Positions 14,687 to 24,273 of a stretch of 64,000 nucleotides of DNA are shown here, one piece after another (within the stretch, counting starts at the first letter, position 1; each line of letters begins with the position of its first letter). The position numbers and the translations under genes were made by a program. The notes under the pieces were generated by a model that was given only the letters and a program-made list of their open reading frames with translations, had not been told where the DNA came from and searched no databases. Origin of the DNA: Cytophagales bacterium (GTDB taxonomy: Bacteria > Bacteroidota > Bacteroidia > Cytophagales > Microscillaceae); the NCBI GenBank assembly GCA_013298075.1, contig JAAFJG010000021.1, positions 1 to 64,000 on the forward strand, read 5' to 3'.

Positions 14687-16546
14687 ATGCAACTAAAATT
14701 TCATTCATTGCGTACTCGTTTCTTAGTTACTTTTTTATTGTTCACAACTTTAACAATTATAGTAGCTGGAATAAGCCTATCGTTTTATCATCAAACTTCA
14801 CAACTAGCCACTATTACAAGCGAAATTGAAGGCTCACAAATGCAGGCTTTTCGTATTTTAAAAATTGAGCATGATTTTTTTGATTATGAAGCTACTAATC
14901 CTGAATTTTACCAAAAAAAAAGTAGTGATTTTTTAGATAGACACCACAATTTGTTAAGTTTACTCAAAAAACAACTATATAAATTATTAGAAACAAATGG
15001 TATACACGGTATCAAAACAAAAAGAAATAACGTCAAAGAAGATATAAAACATATTATTCAACAAGTAGAAACGTATGAGAAAACACTCAAAGATATTTCT
15101 CAAAAAATGTTAAAAAGAGGTTGGACTAACTCAGGATTGGAAGGTGAATTGGTAGAAAAATATCATCTATTAGAAAAAAAATATGAAAATTCATACCCTG
15201 AAGTAAAAAATTTATATGTAGGTGAAACTGCAAAATTAAAAATAGAAGATTGTTATGATTTAGCAAAAAGACTACAATCTGTGATGGAAGAAGCAAAATT
15301 ATTTCCAAGATTAGCCGAAAAAGAACACATCGAACTCTTAAAAATACTAGTAGAATATGAAAGTATATTAAGTCAAATTATTCAAATAGAAGAATTATTA
15401 GGTACAAAAGAAAATAAAGGATTGAGAGAAAAACTGAAAAACTACTCGGAAGCAACCATAGATTTGATGGAGCAGTTGGTTCGTGCTGTCAATGAAGAAG
15501 TAATTGCCATAGAAAAATATCTATTTAATTTGTTTGGAAGTATTATTGTGGGTATGATTTTGTTAGGAATATTTTTGAGCTACTGGGTCGCAAATATTAT
15601 GACAAGACCAATTGAAGTACTTTCTGATACAATTCGTACTTCTATTGACCGAAAATTTTCAGGTGAAGTTTCTTTGATTGTCAATAATTCAAAAGACGAA
15701 GTAGGAAAATTGACAAGAGATTTTAATGTAATGTTAAAAGAAATTCATCACAGAATCAGTGAAATTAGAGTCAATAATGCCAAATTAGAAAATCAAAATA
15801 CGGAATTAAACCAAATTAATAATCAACTTACAGAATCAGAAAAATATCTTACGAAATTAAATAAAGTAAGAGATACATTTTTTTCTATTATTTCACACGA
15901 TTTGAGAGCGCCATTGAATACTTTGAATGGTTTTTTGGGAATATTAAAAATTCAAGCAGATGCTTTTTCGCCTGACGAATTGAAAAATTTTGCTGATGAT
16001 ATGGAAAAATCTATCGCAAGATTGCATAATTTGTTAGAAAATTTGTTGCAATGGTCACTTTCACAAACAGGCGATATAGAATTTAAACCGCAAAAAATAA
16101 AATTAAACGAAATAATACAAAATAATATAGATTTGTATTTGCAGACTGCCAAAAATAAAGAAATTAATTTTATGGATAATGTAAAAGAAAATGTTTGGAT
16201 TTATGCTGATAATAATATGGCTGATTTTATTTTTAGGAATTTGATAAGCAACGCCATTAAATTCTCAAATACCAATTCAAATATCGAATTAATAAGTACT
16301 TCCGAAAATGGATATGCCAAAATAACTGTTCAAGATCACGGCGTAGGAATGAGCAAAGAACATTTAGATAAAGTTTTTGAACCCGAACAACACATCAGCA
16401 CCCCAGGCACGCAAGCAGAAAAAGGAACAGGTTTTGGTTTGTTACTTTGTAAAAATTTTGTAGAAAAAAATGGTGGAAAAATTGAAATAGAAAGTAAAGT
16501 AAATGAAGGTACAAAAATTCATATATTTTTACCAAAATCACTATAA
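14687..16546 (+). CDS. Transmembrane sensor histidine kinase (HAMP, HisKA, HATPase)
   Basis: Starting at ATG 14687 (a TTG ten codons earlier is less likely) gives 619 residues. Order: membrane helix 11-34, long helical periplasmic sensor about 35-279, membrane helix about 280-303, HAMP about 304-356, coiled coil to about 395. The HisKA domain has phospho-acceptor H404 (SIISHDLRAPL). The ATPase domain has N box NLISNAIKFS (about 518-527), G1 DHGVGM (about 550-555) and G2 GTGFGLLLC (about 580-588). All catalytic motifs are present. The sensor is all-helical, resembling chemoreceptor-type four-helix bundles. No response regulator gene adjoins; the lone receiver at 3013-3426 is one candidate. It converges with pbpC 10 bp away. 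Confidence 0.92.
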   Translation: MQLKFHSLRTRFLVTFLLFTTLTIIVAGISLSFYHQTSQLATITSEIEGSQMQAFRILKIEHDFFDYEATNPEFYQKKSSDFLDRHHNLLSLLKKQLYKLLETNGIHGIKTKRNNVKEDIKHIIQQVETYEKTLKDISQKMLKRGWTNSGLEGELVEKYHLLEKKYENSYPEVKNLYVGETAKLKIEDCYDLAKRLQSVMEEAKLFPRLAEKEHIELLKILVEYESILSQIIQIEELLGTKENKGLREKLKNYSEATIDLMEQLVRAVNEEVIAIEKYLFNLFGSIIVGMILLGIFLSYWVANIMTRPIEVLSDTIRTSIDRKFSGEVSLIVNNSKDEVGKLTRDFNVMLKEIHHRISEIRVNNAKLENQNTELNQINNQLTESEKYLTKLNKVRDTFFSIISHDLRAPLNTLNGFLGILKIQADAFSPDELKNFADDMEKSIARLHNLLENLLQWSLSQTGDIEFKPQKIKLNEIIQNNIDLYLQTAKNKEINFMDNVKENVWIYADNNMADFIFRNLISNAIKFSNTNSNIELISTSENGYAKITVQDHGVGMSKEHLDKVFEPEQHISTPGTQAEKGTGFGLLLCKNFVEKNGGKIEIESKVNEGTKIHIFLPKSL

Positions 16547-16556
16547 TTTTTACTTT

Positions 16557-18866
16557 TTATATTTGTGAAACTTTTATATTGATTTCTGTTTTTTTGCCAT
16601 CTTCATCAGCACAACTAATTTTCATCATGCCTATTTCGGGCTTAAAATAAATATTTTTCAGTGGCGAAGTAGTTTCATAAAATTTATCATTGATATACCA
16701 ATGCACTTTTTGAATAGTTGGCGAAACTCGACAAGAAAGTATCAATTCTACTTCATTATTTTTTTCTATTAAATATTCTTTGTGAGGCGAAGGCGAAATA
16801 ATCAAAGGTCTTTCGTGAGTCTGTGTGATGTGCATACAACCAGGATTATGCGGAGGAATCGAAACTATTTTTTCATTTTGTTCCAATAAATAAGAAGTAA
16901 TTTCCGCAGAAAAATTAGCATATAATTTCTTTTTTGCGTTTTTAATCGGTAAACATTGATTACAAAAACTAATTTTTTCCGCATCATCAACCCAAATTTC
17001 TTTCAAATGTTCACATTTTTTGATAGATGAAATGGTCGGAATATAACTATCCAATATTTTATTATCACAAAAATTATTGGGTAAAAGTCCTGTTTGGCTG
17101 CAAATACTTCTTAATTTTATACTTTTTGGTACTTCAAACCAATCATTATTTTGTTTATACGTCAAGGTTTTGAAAATATCTTTCATTAATGGAGTTGCCA
17201 CTTCTGCTCCTACCAAATTATTAGCCCCTTCACCCGAAAAATTGCCTATCCAAACTCCGACCGTATAAATAGGATTATAGGCAATACACCACGCATCACG
17301 CCTGCCCAAAGAAGTTCCTGTTTTCCAAGCAATTTTTAAAGCGTTTTGTGTGTTATCATTTTTTTGCATATTTCCTAAAATTTCGCTTATTAAATAGGCA
17401 CTTTCTTCTTTGAGAATAGCAATATTTTTTGATTTTTTTTCATTTCTTAGATACATAAAAGGACTAAAATTGCCTTGATTCGCAAAAATTTGATACAAAT
17501 TAACTAATTCTTCTAAACTTGTTCCTAATCCACCCAAAGCCATCGACAAACCCAATTTTTTTTCTTCTTTTTTGACTTGTTTATATTGTAATTGAATCAA
17601 TTTTTGTATCAAAATCTGTGGAGAAATGAGTTGTAAAATTTTGACTGCAGGAATATTCAAAGAAGTTTTGAGCGCATTTTCGACAGAAACTTGTCCCGTA
17701 AATTTTTTATTAAAATTTTCAGGAACATATCCACCAAAATCGGTAGGAACATCGGCTAAGATTGTTTTGGGCGTAATCAAACCTTTTTCGATTGCCAACG
17801 CATAAATCAAAGGTTTTAAAGTACTACCAGGTGAGCGAATTGCTTTTACGCCATCATTTTCGCCTTCATCTTTCTTATTTTCAAAATCTGCAGAGCCAAT
17901 ATACGCCTCAATCGTCTTGGTTTGATTGTTAATGACCAAAACAGCCGCTTGATGAATGTTATATAATTTGGTTCTTTCTGTAAAATTACTTGTCAGTTGT
18001 TGAATTTTTTCTTGTTTTTGTTTATCTAAATAGGTATAAATTAAATACTGGTCGGGGAATAAATTTTTCATTCTTCGACAAAATTGCGGAGCAATTACTC
18101 TTGGTTTTTGTTTTTTTTCGGGTAATTTTTCTTTTAAGGCGGCTTCTATATCTTCTTTGGGGAAATATTTTTGATTACTCATTTTTTTGAGCCAATGATT
18201 TTTTGCTTCAAATAAAACTTGATTTTTTTTGCCTAATGCCCACGTATTAGGTCGATTGGGCACCAAAGTAAGCGTTACTACTTGCGAAAGGCTTAATTGT
18301 GCGGGAGTTTTTTGAAAAAATAACCAAGCCGCAGATTTTACGCCTTCCACATTGCCACCATAAGGAATTAAATTAAAATATAATTGTAAAATTTCTTCTT
18401 TTGAATAATGAAAATCTAACTGAAAAGCCCTAAAAATTTCGATACATTTATTAAAATAAGTTCTTTTTCGCTTTTCTAACATTCTTACCACTTGCATCGT
18501 GATAGTAGATGCACCCGAATTTTTTTTCCAATACCAAATATTGCCTACAAATGCCTTTCCGATTGCCAAAAAATTAACACCATTATGCCAATAAAAATAC
18601 TTATCTTCTTTAAAAATCAATGTTTTACGTAATTCTGGGCTGATTTCGTGCAGTTCAGTTTTCATTCTCCATTTGCTATCATTACTCAAATATGCCTCTA
18701 AAATACTACTATCTTTTGCCATCACTATCGTAGAATATTGAATATGGGTACGAAAAGGAAAACAAAAATCTAAGCCTATAAATGTAAAAAATAAACCCAT
18801 CAAAAATAAAATTAAAAAAAATAATTTTTTTTGATAAGATTTAAAATGATAATTTTTGAGTATCAA
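16557..18866 (-). CDS. pbpC: Penicillin-binding protein 1C (transglycosylase/transpeptidase)
   Basis: This bifunctional peptidoglycan synthase has 769 residues. A signal-anchor helix spans about 14-34. The GT51 glycosyltransferase domain (about 60-240) holds catalytic E87 (KEDKYFYWHNG). The transpeptidase domain has S348-T-L-K351 (SPGSTLK), S402-L-N404 and K515-T-G. The C-terminal domain (about 680-769) is the immunoglobulin-like BiPBP_C module specific to PBP1C. The inner membrane anchors it, with active domains in the periplasm. No ATG precedes the anchor helix, so translation seems to begin at TTG (18866-18864); the first ATG would cut the helix. PBP1C often neighbours an alpha-2-macroglobulin gene; none is adjacent here. 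Confidence 0.93.
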   Translation of the reverse strand: MILKNYHFKSYQKKLFFLILFLMGLFFTFIGLDFCFPFRTHIQYSTIVMAKDSSILEAYLSNDSKWRMKTELHEISPELRKTLIFKEDKYFYWHNGVNFLAIGKAFVGNIWYWKKNSGASTITMQVVRMLEKRKRTYFNKCIEIFRAFQLDFHYSKEEILQLYFNLIPYGGNVEGVKSAAWLFFQKTPAQLSLSQVVTLTLVPNRPNTWALGKKNQVLFEAKNHWLKKMSNQKYFPKEDIEAALKEKLPEKKQKPRVIAPQFCRRMKNLFPDQYLIYTYLDKQKQEKIQQLTSNFTERTKLYNIHQAAVLVINNQTKTIEAYIGSADFENKKDEGENDGVKAIRSPGSTLKPLIYALAIEKGLITPKTILADVPTDFGGYVPENFNKKFTGQVSVENALKTSLNIPAVKILQLISPQILIQKLIQLQYKQVKKEEKKLGLSMALGGLGTSLEELVNLYQIFANQGNFSPFMYLRNEKKSKNIAILKEESAYLISEILGNMQKNDNTQNALKIAWKTGTSLGRRDAWCIAYNPIYTVGVWIGNFSGEGANNLVGAEVATPLMKDIFKTLTYKQNNDWFEVPKSIKLRSICSQTGLLPNNFCDNKILDSYIPTISSIKKCEHLKEIWVDDAEKISFCNQCLPIKNAKKKLYANFSAEITSYLLEQNEKIVSIPPHNPGCMHITQTHERPLIISPSPHKEYLIEKNNEVELILSCRVSPTIQKVHWYINDKFYETTSPLKNIYFKPEIGMMKISCADEDGKKTEINIKVSQI

Positions 18867-18893
18867 AGTTATATAATTTTAAGATATAAAATG

Positions 18894-18924
18894 CAAAAAT
18901 ATTGATTTTTTAGGACAAAAACAA
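18894..18924 (-). promoter_or_regulatory. Promoter of pbpC
   Basis: On the minus strand: TTG (18924-18922), 20-bp spacer, TATTTTTG (18901-18894). Transcription should start about 22 bases before the TTG start codon at 18866. A second -7-like TAACTTTG overlaps that codon (18871-18864). Confidence 0.55.
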
Positions 18925-19079
18925 TAATTATTTAAAGTATTACAAGAAATATGATAAATAGCAATAAAAAAACGAATGTAAGAAAAAAAGAAATAAAGTT
19001 TATTTGTATATATTATTAATAAAATAAAATCTCACAAGAACACGTTAAAATTCAATAAAAACAAAAAAAATAATTTTTT

Positions 19080-19110
19080 TTTGAAAAAATGAAACTTTTT
19101 TATACTTTTG
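19080..19110 (+). promoter_or_regulatory. Promoter of the 79-residue protein gene
   Basis: TTTG (19080-19083), 19-bp spacer, TACTTTTG (19103-19110): an exact consensus match. The ATG at 19235 is about 118 bases beyond the expected start, leaving a long leader. The rest of the stretch 18925-19079 is A+T-rich and holds nothing recognised. Confidence 0.75.
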
Positions 19111-19234
19111 TACGTTTATGTATTAAAGTAATTTATGTAATATTTTTTATGTATTGTTATTATTTTAAAAATAAATATAAAAAAAGAATAAAAACATACA
19201 GACAATTTGTCTTTTTTAACCCCCCAAAAAACTT

Positions 19235-19474
19235 ATGACAGCTATCACTACAACATTAGCAAAATTCCAAATCGAACAAATCAGTTATGATTTGATTTTA
19301 AAGTTATCGAACTTAGAACCGAAACAAAAAAATGTACTCGTTGGCAATTTGAATAGATACATTGCCATCAGAAAAAATAATTCAGGAATTGAAGCAATTT
19401 TTGAAACCTTAGGCTATCGTGACGAGTGCGCCAACTTATTAAAGAAAATGTTAAATGAACCGCAATTTGCTTAG
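19235..19474 (+). CDS. Small protein of unknown function (79 residues)
   Basis: The product is unrecognised. It is soluble and mostly helical, with the leucine-rich core SYDLILKLSNLEPKQKNVLV (about 17-36) and a C-terminal LLKKMLNEPQFA. A consensus promoter, a 118-base leader and an ideal terminator 17 bp after the stop make this a convincing single-gene transcript despite its size. No cysteine, metal motif or signal sequence is seen. It might be a small regulator or adaptor, but nothing in the sequence says so. Confidence 0.75.
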   Translation: MTAITTTLAKFQIEQISYDLILKLSNLEPKQKNVLVGNLNRYIAIRKNNSGIEAIFETLGYRDECANLLKKMLNEPQFA

Positions 19475-19491
19475 TATTTCTTCTAAAAACA

Positions 19492-19528
19492 AAGTACAAC
19501 TTTTCAAAAAAGTTGTACTTATTTTTTA
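19492..19528 (+). terminator. Rho-independent terminator
   Basis: AAGTACAACTTTT pairs perfectly with AAAAGTTGTACTT around a 3-base loop and is followed by ATTTTTTAT. It serves the small gene at 19235. The convergent methyltransferase gene ends at 19535, so it may act in both directions. Confidence 0.85.
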
Positions 19529-19534
19529 TAAAAA

Positions 19535-20233
19535 TCATTCCGCCAAAAACAAAAAAATTGTTGGTTTTTTATGCAAATCGACTTCTATTTTTTTCCAATC
19601 TTTCTTTTGAAAAGTTTTGATAAAAACAGTTTCATTTGTAATATCGCAAGCCACACAAAGCCAAGTATTGTCTTGTAAATGTTGTAAAAAACTTTCTTTG
19701 AGTTGGTTATTTCTATAAGGAGTTTCTATAAATATTTGCGTTTGATTATTTTTTTTACTTTGTTTTTCTAATTCAATCATTTTATTTTTTCTTTTTTCTG
19801 CCTCAATCGGCAAATAACCATGAAAACAAAAATGCTGTCCATTCAATCCAGAAGCCATTAATGCTAAAAAAATAGAAGAAGGACCTATCAAAGGAATGAC
19901 TTGAATATTTTTGCTATGCGCCCATTTTACAATCCAATTCCCAGGGTCTGCAATACTCGGACAACCTGCTTCAGACATCACGCCTACAATTTTTCCTTTT
20001 TCTATTTTGTCTAATGTTTTCTTTAAATCTTGGGGAGTAGTTTGTTGATTTAATTCGTGAATTTCGGGAGTTTCGAGGTCAAAATTGGGAATATATTCTC
20101 TCAAAAAACGGCGTGAAGTTCTTGTATTTTCCACTAAAAAAATTTCTATCGTAGGTAAAATTTCTTTAATTTGTGGAGAAAGAACAAAATCTGCCGTATT
20201 AGGGGCAAGTGGAGTGGGAATAAGATAAAGCAT
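19535..20233 (-). CDS. RsmI-like SAM-dependent methyltransferase (tetrapyrrole methylase fold)
   Basis: The 232-residue protein has the RsmI/tetrapyrrole methylase fold. RsmI proper 2'-O-methylates C1402 of 16S rRNA. It begins MLYLIPTPLA, like the family's usual LYLVATPIGN. It has the SAM-binding region VMSEAGCPSIADPG (about 94-107) and PLIGPSSIFLALMASG (about 123-138), and continues with FIETPYRN. Bacteroidota often encode a second, shorter RsmI-like protein such as this, so true RsmI may lie elsewhere and the RNA target here is uncertain. Cytoplasmic. Confidence 0.85.
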   Translation of the reverse strand: MLYLIPTPLAPNTADFVLSPQIKEILPTIEIFLVENTRTSRRFLREYIPNFDLETPEIHELNQQTTPQDLKKTLDKIEKGKIVGVMSEAGCPSIADPGNWIVKWAHSKNIQVIPLIGPSSIFLALMASGLNGQHFCFHGYLPIEAEKRKNKMIELEKQSKKNNQTQIFIETPYRNNQLKESFLQHLQDNTWLCVACDITNETVFIKTFQKKDWKKIEVDLHKKPTIFLFLAE

Positions 20234-20393
20234 TTTTATACCAAGATTTATATAATATTAGTGATTGATAAAATTGATTTGTTTGATGAATTTCGAACAT
20301 TTATATCTCAAAAAATCATAAAATCAACTAATTTTTTGAGTATAATTTAAAACAAAATTAGGAAATTTATTCAAATATTATTCTTTATTTTTT

Positions 20394-20600
20394 TTACTTG
20401 TTAAATTTCTTTTTAAAAAAATCGTGTGCCAGATTCGCTCTCACAGCAATAATTTCTGCATCTTTTCTCTGACTTTCTTCCCTAAAATTATCAGGGTGAT
20501 ATTTTCTCATTTGCTTTAAATAAGCTTTTCTTATCACTTCAAAATCAGTAATTCCAACGGCAATTTCTAAAGCTGCTGCGTGTTTTGTTTCTTCGTTCAT
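20394..20600 (-). CDS. Minimal J-domain protein (68 residues)
   Basis: The start is placed at ATG 20600, 16 bp after the stop of the upstream J-domain gene. A longer in-frame start at 20651 would overlap that gene. The product is nearly only a shortened J domain: AALEIAVGITDFEVIRKAYLK, then the diagnostic HPD loop (KYHPDNF) and a final helix. The HPD tripeptide stimulates DnaK ATPase. It matches the last 65 residues of the neighbouring protein closely, so the pair arose by duplication. It has no substrate-binding domain, so it may recruit DnaK to a specific target or compete with other J proteins. Confidence 0.85.
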   Translation of the reverse strand: MNEETKHAAALEIAVGITDFEVIRKAYLKQMRKYHPDNFREESQRKDAEIIAVRANLAHDFFKKKFNK

Positions 20601-20616
20601 ATTTTTAATTTTTGTT

Positions 20617-21225
20617 TTATTTTGTATTAAATTTCTTTTTAAAAAAGTCATAAGCTACATTGACTTTCATAGAGATATTTTCTGCGTGTTTTTTCTTATC
20701 TTCTTCGCTAAATTTATCAGGGTGATATTTTTTCATTTGTTTTTTATAAGCTGTTTTTATGACTTCAAAATCAGTAATTCCAACAGCAATTTCTAACAAT
20801 TCTGCGTGTTTTTTTTCCTCTGGTGAAGTAGCACTATATGGATTTGTATTTGCGTTTGTATTTTGGTTTTGTTGATTTTGGTTTGTTTGGTTATATTTTG
20901 CATATTCGCGATGTCTATAATCGCTTGTTTCTTTGGCTTTATCTTCAAATTTTTGATAATACGCATCAAATTTATCAGCCGCACTATTTGATTTTGGCTC
21001 ATATTTATATTTATATCTTTTTTCTGCTTCACCCGGATTTTGTTCGTATTCTTTGTAAGCCTTTCTAAATTCTTCTTTTTGTTTGGCGTTCAATCCTAAT
21101 TCATTCATCAAAGTTTCGATGTCTGTATTTTGTTTGTTAGGTGCTTCATAAAATCCTAATAATCTTTTTAGTTGAGTATCTTCGACTATTGCCTGAAAAA
21201 TCTCAATTAACATTTTTGTTATCAT
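20617..21225 (-). CDS. J-domain protein with unique N-terminal region
   Basis: The 202-residue protein has a C-terminal J domain (about 138-202) with HPD in KKYHPDKFSEED. A low-complexity asparagine/glutamine-rich linker (about 112-130) precedes it. The unique charged helical N-terminal region (about 1-110) resembles no family I can name. Canonical DnaJ has its J domain at the N terminus; this order is typical of specialised co-chaperones. A second, minimal J-domain gene follows 16 bp downstream and looks like a copy of this domain. An alternative start at M5 would remove four residues. Role probably DnaK recruitment; client unknown. Confidence 0.85.
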   Translation of the reverse strand: MITKMLIEIFQAIVEDTQLKRLLGFYEAPNKQNTDIETLMNELGLNAKQKEEFRKAYKEYEQNPGEAEKRYKYKYEPKSNSAADKFDAYYQKFEDKAKETSDYRHREYAKYNQTNQNQQNQNTNANTNPYSATSPEEKKHAELLEIAVGITDFEVIKTAYKKQMKKYHPDKFSEEDKKKHAENISMKVNVAYDFFKKKFNTK

Positions 21226-22033
21226 TTTATTTTATTTTTTTATGCTTATTTTGAATATTTTTTTCTTTTTTAATCTCTCAAAAATTACCCCAAAAAATCA
21301 GCCAAATAATTATTTTTGATATTTTTGGCATATTTTTTTTACATTGATGTAACTTTTGTCATTAAAAATATTCCCTATAGACGTTTTTTTTGTTGATTTA
21401 TTGTAATATGACTAATAAAAATTATAAAGTAATATTTTTTATTTTATTTTTTTGTGGATATTTTTTTATTTCATAAAAAACTATATTACAATATGAGTGA
21501 CATTTTGAATTTAACACAAAAAGGCTATTTAAAGACGATTAAGGTATTTTCAATATTTTTAAATATTTAGTATTTGGTTAAATTAATAAAAAATACTTAC
21601 GGGAATTTGTCGTATCTATTTTTAATTAATGTTTTAAATACAAAAAATTCTTTTATACTAAATTTAAGCCTTTATAGCCTTTACAACTATGTCACCCATA
21701 TTGATATTATTTTTATATTTTTATATAATTTATTGATAATCAATTACTTACATATTCAACTGATTTGAATACTAATTTTGAAGTTTGATGACTTTTCTAT
21801 TCGAAGAATAACAACGTTTACAACATTATAAGGTTATTTATTTGAAATAAGTTTATTTTATTTTGAATAAAAATAATATTTTTTTGCTGAAATAATAAAC
21901 ATTTTCTTGTATTTTCAATATTTTTTTTGTTTATTTGCAACAAATAAAACAGAAAATATAATAAAATGCCTTTAATAATCGTATCAATATAAAAATATAA
22001 AGTATAAAATATAAAGTATAAAAATATAAAACA
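21226..22033. other. 808-bp gene-free A+T-rich divergent region
   Basis: No credible gene is seen. Short open frames on both strands are phenylalanine/leucine/isoleucine-rich and reflect base composition. TTGTAATATGA at about 21400 is echoed in inverse near 21483 (ATATTACAATAT), which could pair across about 80 bp. The last 70 bp before the methyltransferase fusion consist of repeated ATAAA and TATAAAG blocks. Confidence 0.4.
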
Positions 22034-24265
22034 ATGTTCAAACAATTCAATTTTAATCAACTCAATTCGCCCGATTTCAAAGAAGACTCAGTAAGAGAAG
22101 TATTGATTTTGCCTATTTTACAACGATTGGGCTACCAACAAACACAAATTATAAGAAGTAAAACATTACAACATCCTTTCCTAAAAATAGGCTCAAAAAA
22201 AAGAGCCATCAATTTAATACCCGATTATCTTTTTAAAATAGAAGAAAATTATGCGTGGGTTCTTGATGCCAAAGCACCCAACGAAAGTATTACACAAGGT
22301 GATAATATCGAACAAGTTTTTTCCTATGCCACGCATCCCGAAATACGAACGAAATATTTTGCGCTTTGTAATGGTCGTGAATTTGCTCTTTTTCGTACCG
22401 ATGAACAAAAACCTTTTTTATATTTTTTGTTGCAAGATATAGAAAATTATTGGGAACAATTAGATAGATACCTCGCTCCTGATGCGTTTCAGGCAGGAAA
22501 ACCTTTTGAATATTCTTTGCCTAATCAAGCCATAAACACAAAAAATAATAATTTTGATTATCTTGCAAGACCACTTTTAGACGAAATTCCTGTAAGAAAA
22601 CAAGCCGCAAAACGTCATTTTGGCGTTACCGCATATTTTACCAGACAATCTTGGGATATTGTCCAAAATTATATCCGTAATTTTTCGCAGGTAGGTGATG
22701 TTGTCCTTGACCCTTTTGGTGGTTCGGGCGTTACGGCTATAGAAGCATTGATGACAGATAGAAAAGCAATACATATAGACCTCAATCCTATGTCCATTTT
22801 TATGGTAGAAAGTTTAGTCGCTCCTGTGAAAACTTCTGAATTACAAAAAAGTTTTGATAAAATAAAAACGGCTTACGAAAAATCACCGATTGCTAATTTT
22901 GATATCATTCCTAAAAAAGAACAAGAAGAACTCTTAAAAAAATATCCTTATCCTAAAAATATTTCCTTGCCCAAAGGTTCAGACGTAAAAAGCATAGAAC
23001 AACTTTTTTCGAATAAACAACTCGTACAACTTGCTTTCCTTAAATCTCTTATCAAACAAGAAAAAAATCAGAATATTCAAAAAGGACTTTTATTGGCTTT
23101 TTATAATACAGTTTCTATTTGTAATTTAACATTTCATGAAAGCCCTAAAGGCGGTGGTGCTAATTTGGTACATTATTATAGATATAGAATAGCGCCAACA
23201 CCTGCTATGCAGAATATTTTAGTAGTTTTTGAACGTAAATTTAAGAGAATTATTAGTGGAAAACAAGAAATAGAATTAAAAATAAATGACCAAACTATTC
23301 AAAATGGGCAAATATTGAAAGGAACGGCAACGGATTTAGGTTTTATCAAAAATGAAAGTGTAGATTATATTTATACAGATCCACCTTATGGCAAAAAAAT
23401 TCCGTATTTGGATTTATCAACTATGTGGAATGGTTGGTTAGATTTGAAAGTTACGCAATCAGATTTTGATTTGGAGGCAATCGAAGGAGGTGAACAAAAG
23501 AAAAGCAAAGAGCAATACAATGAATTGATACAAAAATCTATTCAAGAAATGTATCGTGTCCTAAAATTTGATAGATGGATGTCGTTTGTGTTTGCGCACA
23601 AAGACCCAGAATTTTGGCATTTGATAGTAGAAACGGCAGAAAAATGCGGTTTTGAGTATGCGGGAGCGGTTTCTCAAAAAAATGGACAAAGTAGTTTTAA
23701 AAAACGTCAAAATCCTTTTACCGTACTTTCGGGTCAGTTAATCATCAATTTTCGAAAAGTCCGTAAGCCCAAAGTAATAATGAAAGCGAATTTGGGAATG
23801 GAAATAGGTGAAATAGTAATGCAAACGATAGAGGGCGTAATTGCGAAAAATAACGGAGCGAATTTGGAGCAAATCAACGATGAATTAATTATCAAAGGTT
23901 TAGAATTAGGTTTTTTAGATTTGTTAAAAAAACAATACGTTGACCTCACTCCTATTCTTTTGGATACATTTGACTATGACGAAAAGACCGATATTTTTAT
24001 GATAAAGAAAAATAAGAAGTTCAAAACTCACGTAGATTTGAATTTAAGAGTGCGTTATTATTTGATTTCATATTTACGAAGAATGGGATTAGAGAAAAAA
24101 GAAGCACGTTTTGATGAAATTATTTTGCATATTATTCCTTTGCTTAAAAATGGTATTACTCCAGAAGAACAAACGGTTTTAAATGTATTAGAACAAATAG
24201 CTGAGCGTATCGGTAAAGATTCTTGGCAACTCAAAATAGAAGGGCAACAACAAATTTTTAAATAA
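22034..24265 (+). CDS. HsdR_N-type nuclease fused to adenine/cytosine-N DNA methyltransferase (putative single-chain R-M enzyme)
   Basis: The 743-residue protein joins two parts. Residues 1-150 resemble the HsdR N-terminal nuclease domain: PD at 63-64 and D78-A-K80 (WVLDAKAP) give the PD-(D/E)xK order. Residues about 175-590 form an amino-methyltransferase with SAM motif DPFGGSG (226-232) and catalytic TDPPYG (448-453), about 215 residues apart and in the order SAM motif then DPPY. The C-terminal third (about 600-743) is helical and may recognise DNA or be regulatory. One chain could thus both modify and cut DNA, like type IIG enzymes, though those have a different fold order. No separate specificity gene is adjacent. 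A small gene follows after 8 bp. Function in host defence is inferred. Confidence 0.8.
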   Translation: MFKQFNFNQLNSPDFKEDSVREVLILPILQRLGYQQTQIIRSKTLQHPFLKIGSKKRAINLIPDYLFKIEENYAWVLDAKAPNESITQGDNIEQVFSYATHPEIRTKYFALCNGREFALFRTDEQKPFLYFLLQDIENYWEQLDRYLAPDAFQAGKPFEYSLPNQAINTKNNNFDYLARPLLDEIPVRKQAAKRHFGVTAYFTRQSWDIVQNYIRNFSQVGDVVLDPFGGSGVTAIEALMTDRKAIHIDLNPMSIFMVESLVAPVKTSELQKSFDKIKTAYEKSPIANFDIIPKKEQEELLKKYPYPKNISLPKGSDVKSIEQLFSNKQLVQLAFLKSLIKQEKNQNIQKGLLLAFYNTVSICNLTFHESPKGGGANLVHYYRYRIAPTPAMQNILVVFERKFKRIISGKQEIELKINDQTIQNGQILKGTATDLGFIKNESVDYIYTDPPYGKKIPYLDLSTMWNGWLDLKVTQSDFDLEAIEGGEQKKSKEQYNELIQKSIQEMYRVLKFDRWMSFVFAHKDPEFWHLIVETAEKCGFEYAGAVSQKNGQSSFKKRQNPFTVLSGQLIINFRKVRKPKVIMKANLGMEIGEIVMQTIEGVIAKNNGANLEQINDELIIKGLELGFLDLLKKQYVDLTPILLDTFDYDEKTDIFMIKKNKKFKTHVDLNLRVRYYLISYLRRMGLEKKEARFDEIILHIIPLLKNGITPEEQTVLNVLEQIAERIGKDSWQLKIEGQQQIFK

Positions 24266-24273
24266 AAAAAATA

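Noticed and set aside
20601-20651. Longer start for the minimal J-domain protein
   Set aside because: It would overlap the upstream J-domain gene by 35 bp and adds no conserved residues.
21574-22060. Two short hydrophobic open frames in the 21.2-22.0 kb gap
   Set aside because: Their isoleucine/phenylalanine/leucine-rich composition follows the base composition; no promoter, RBS or family match.
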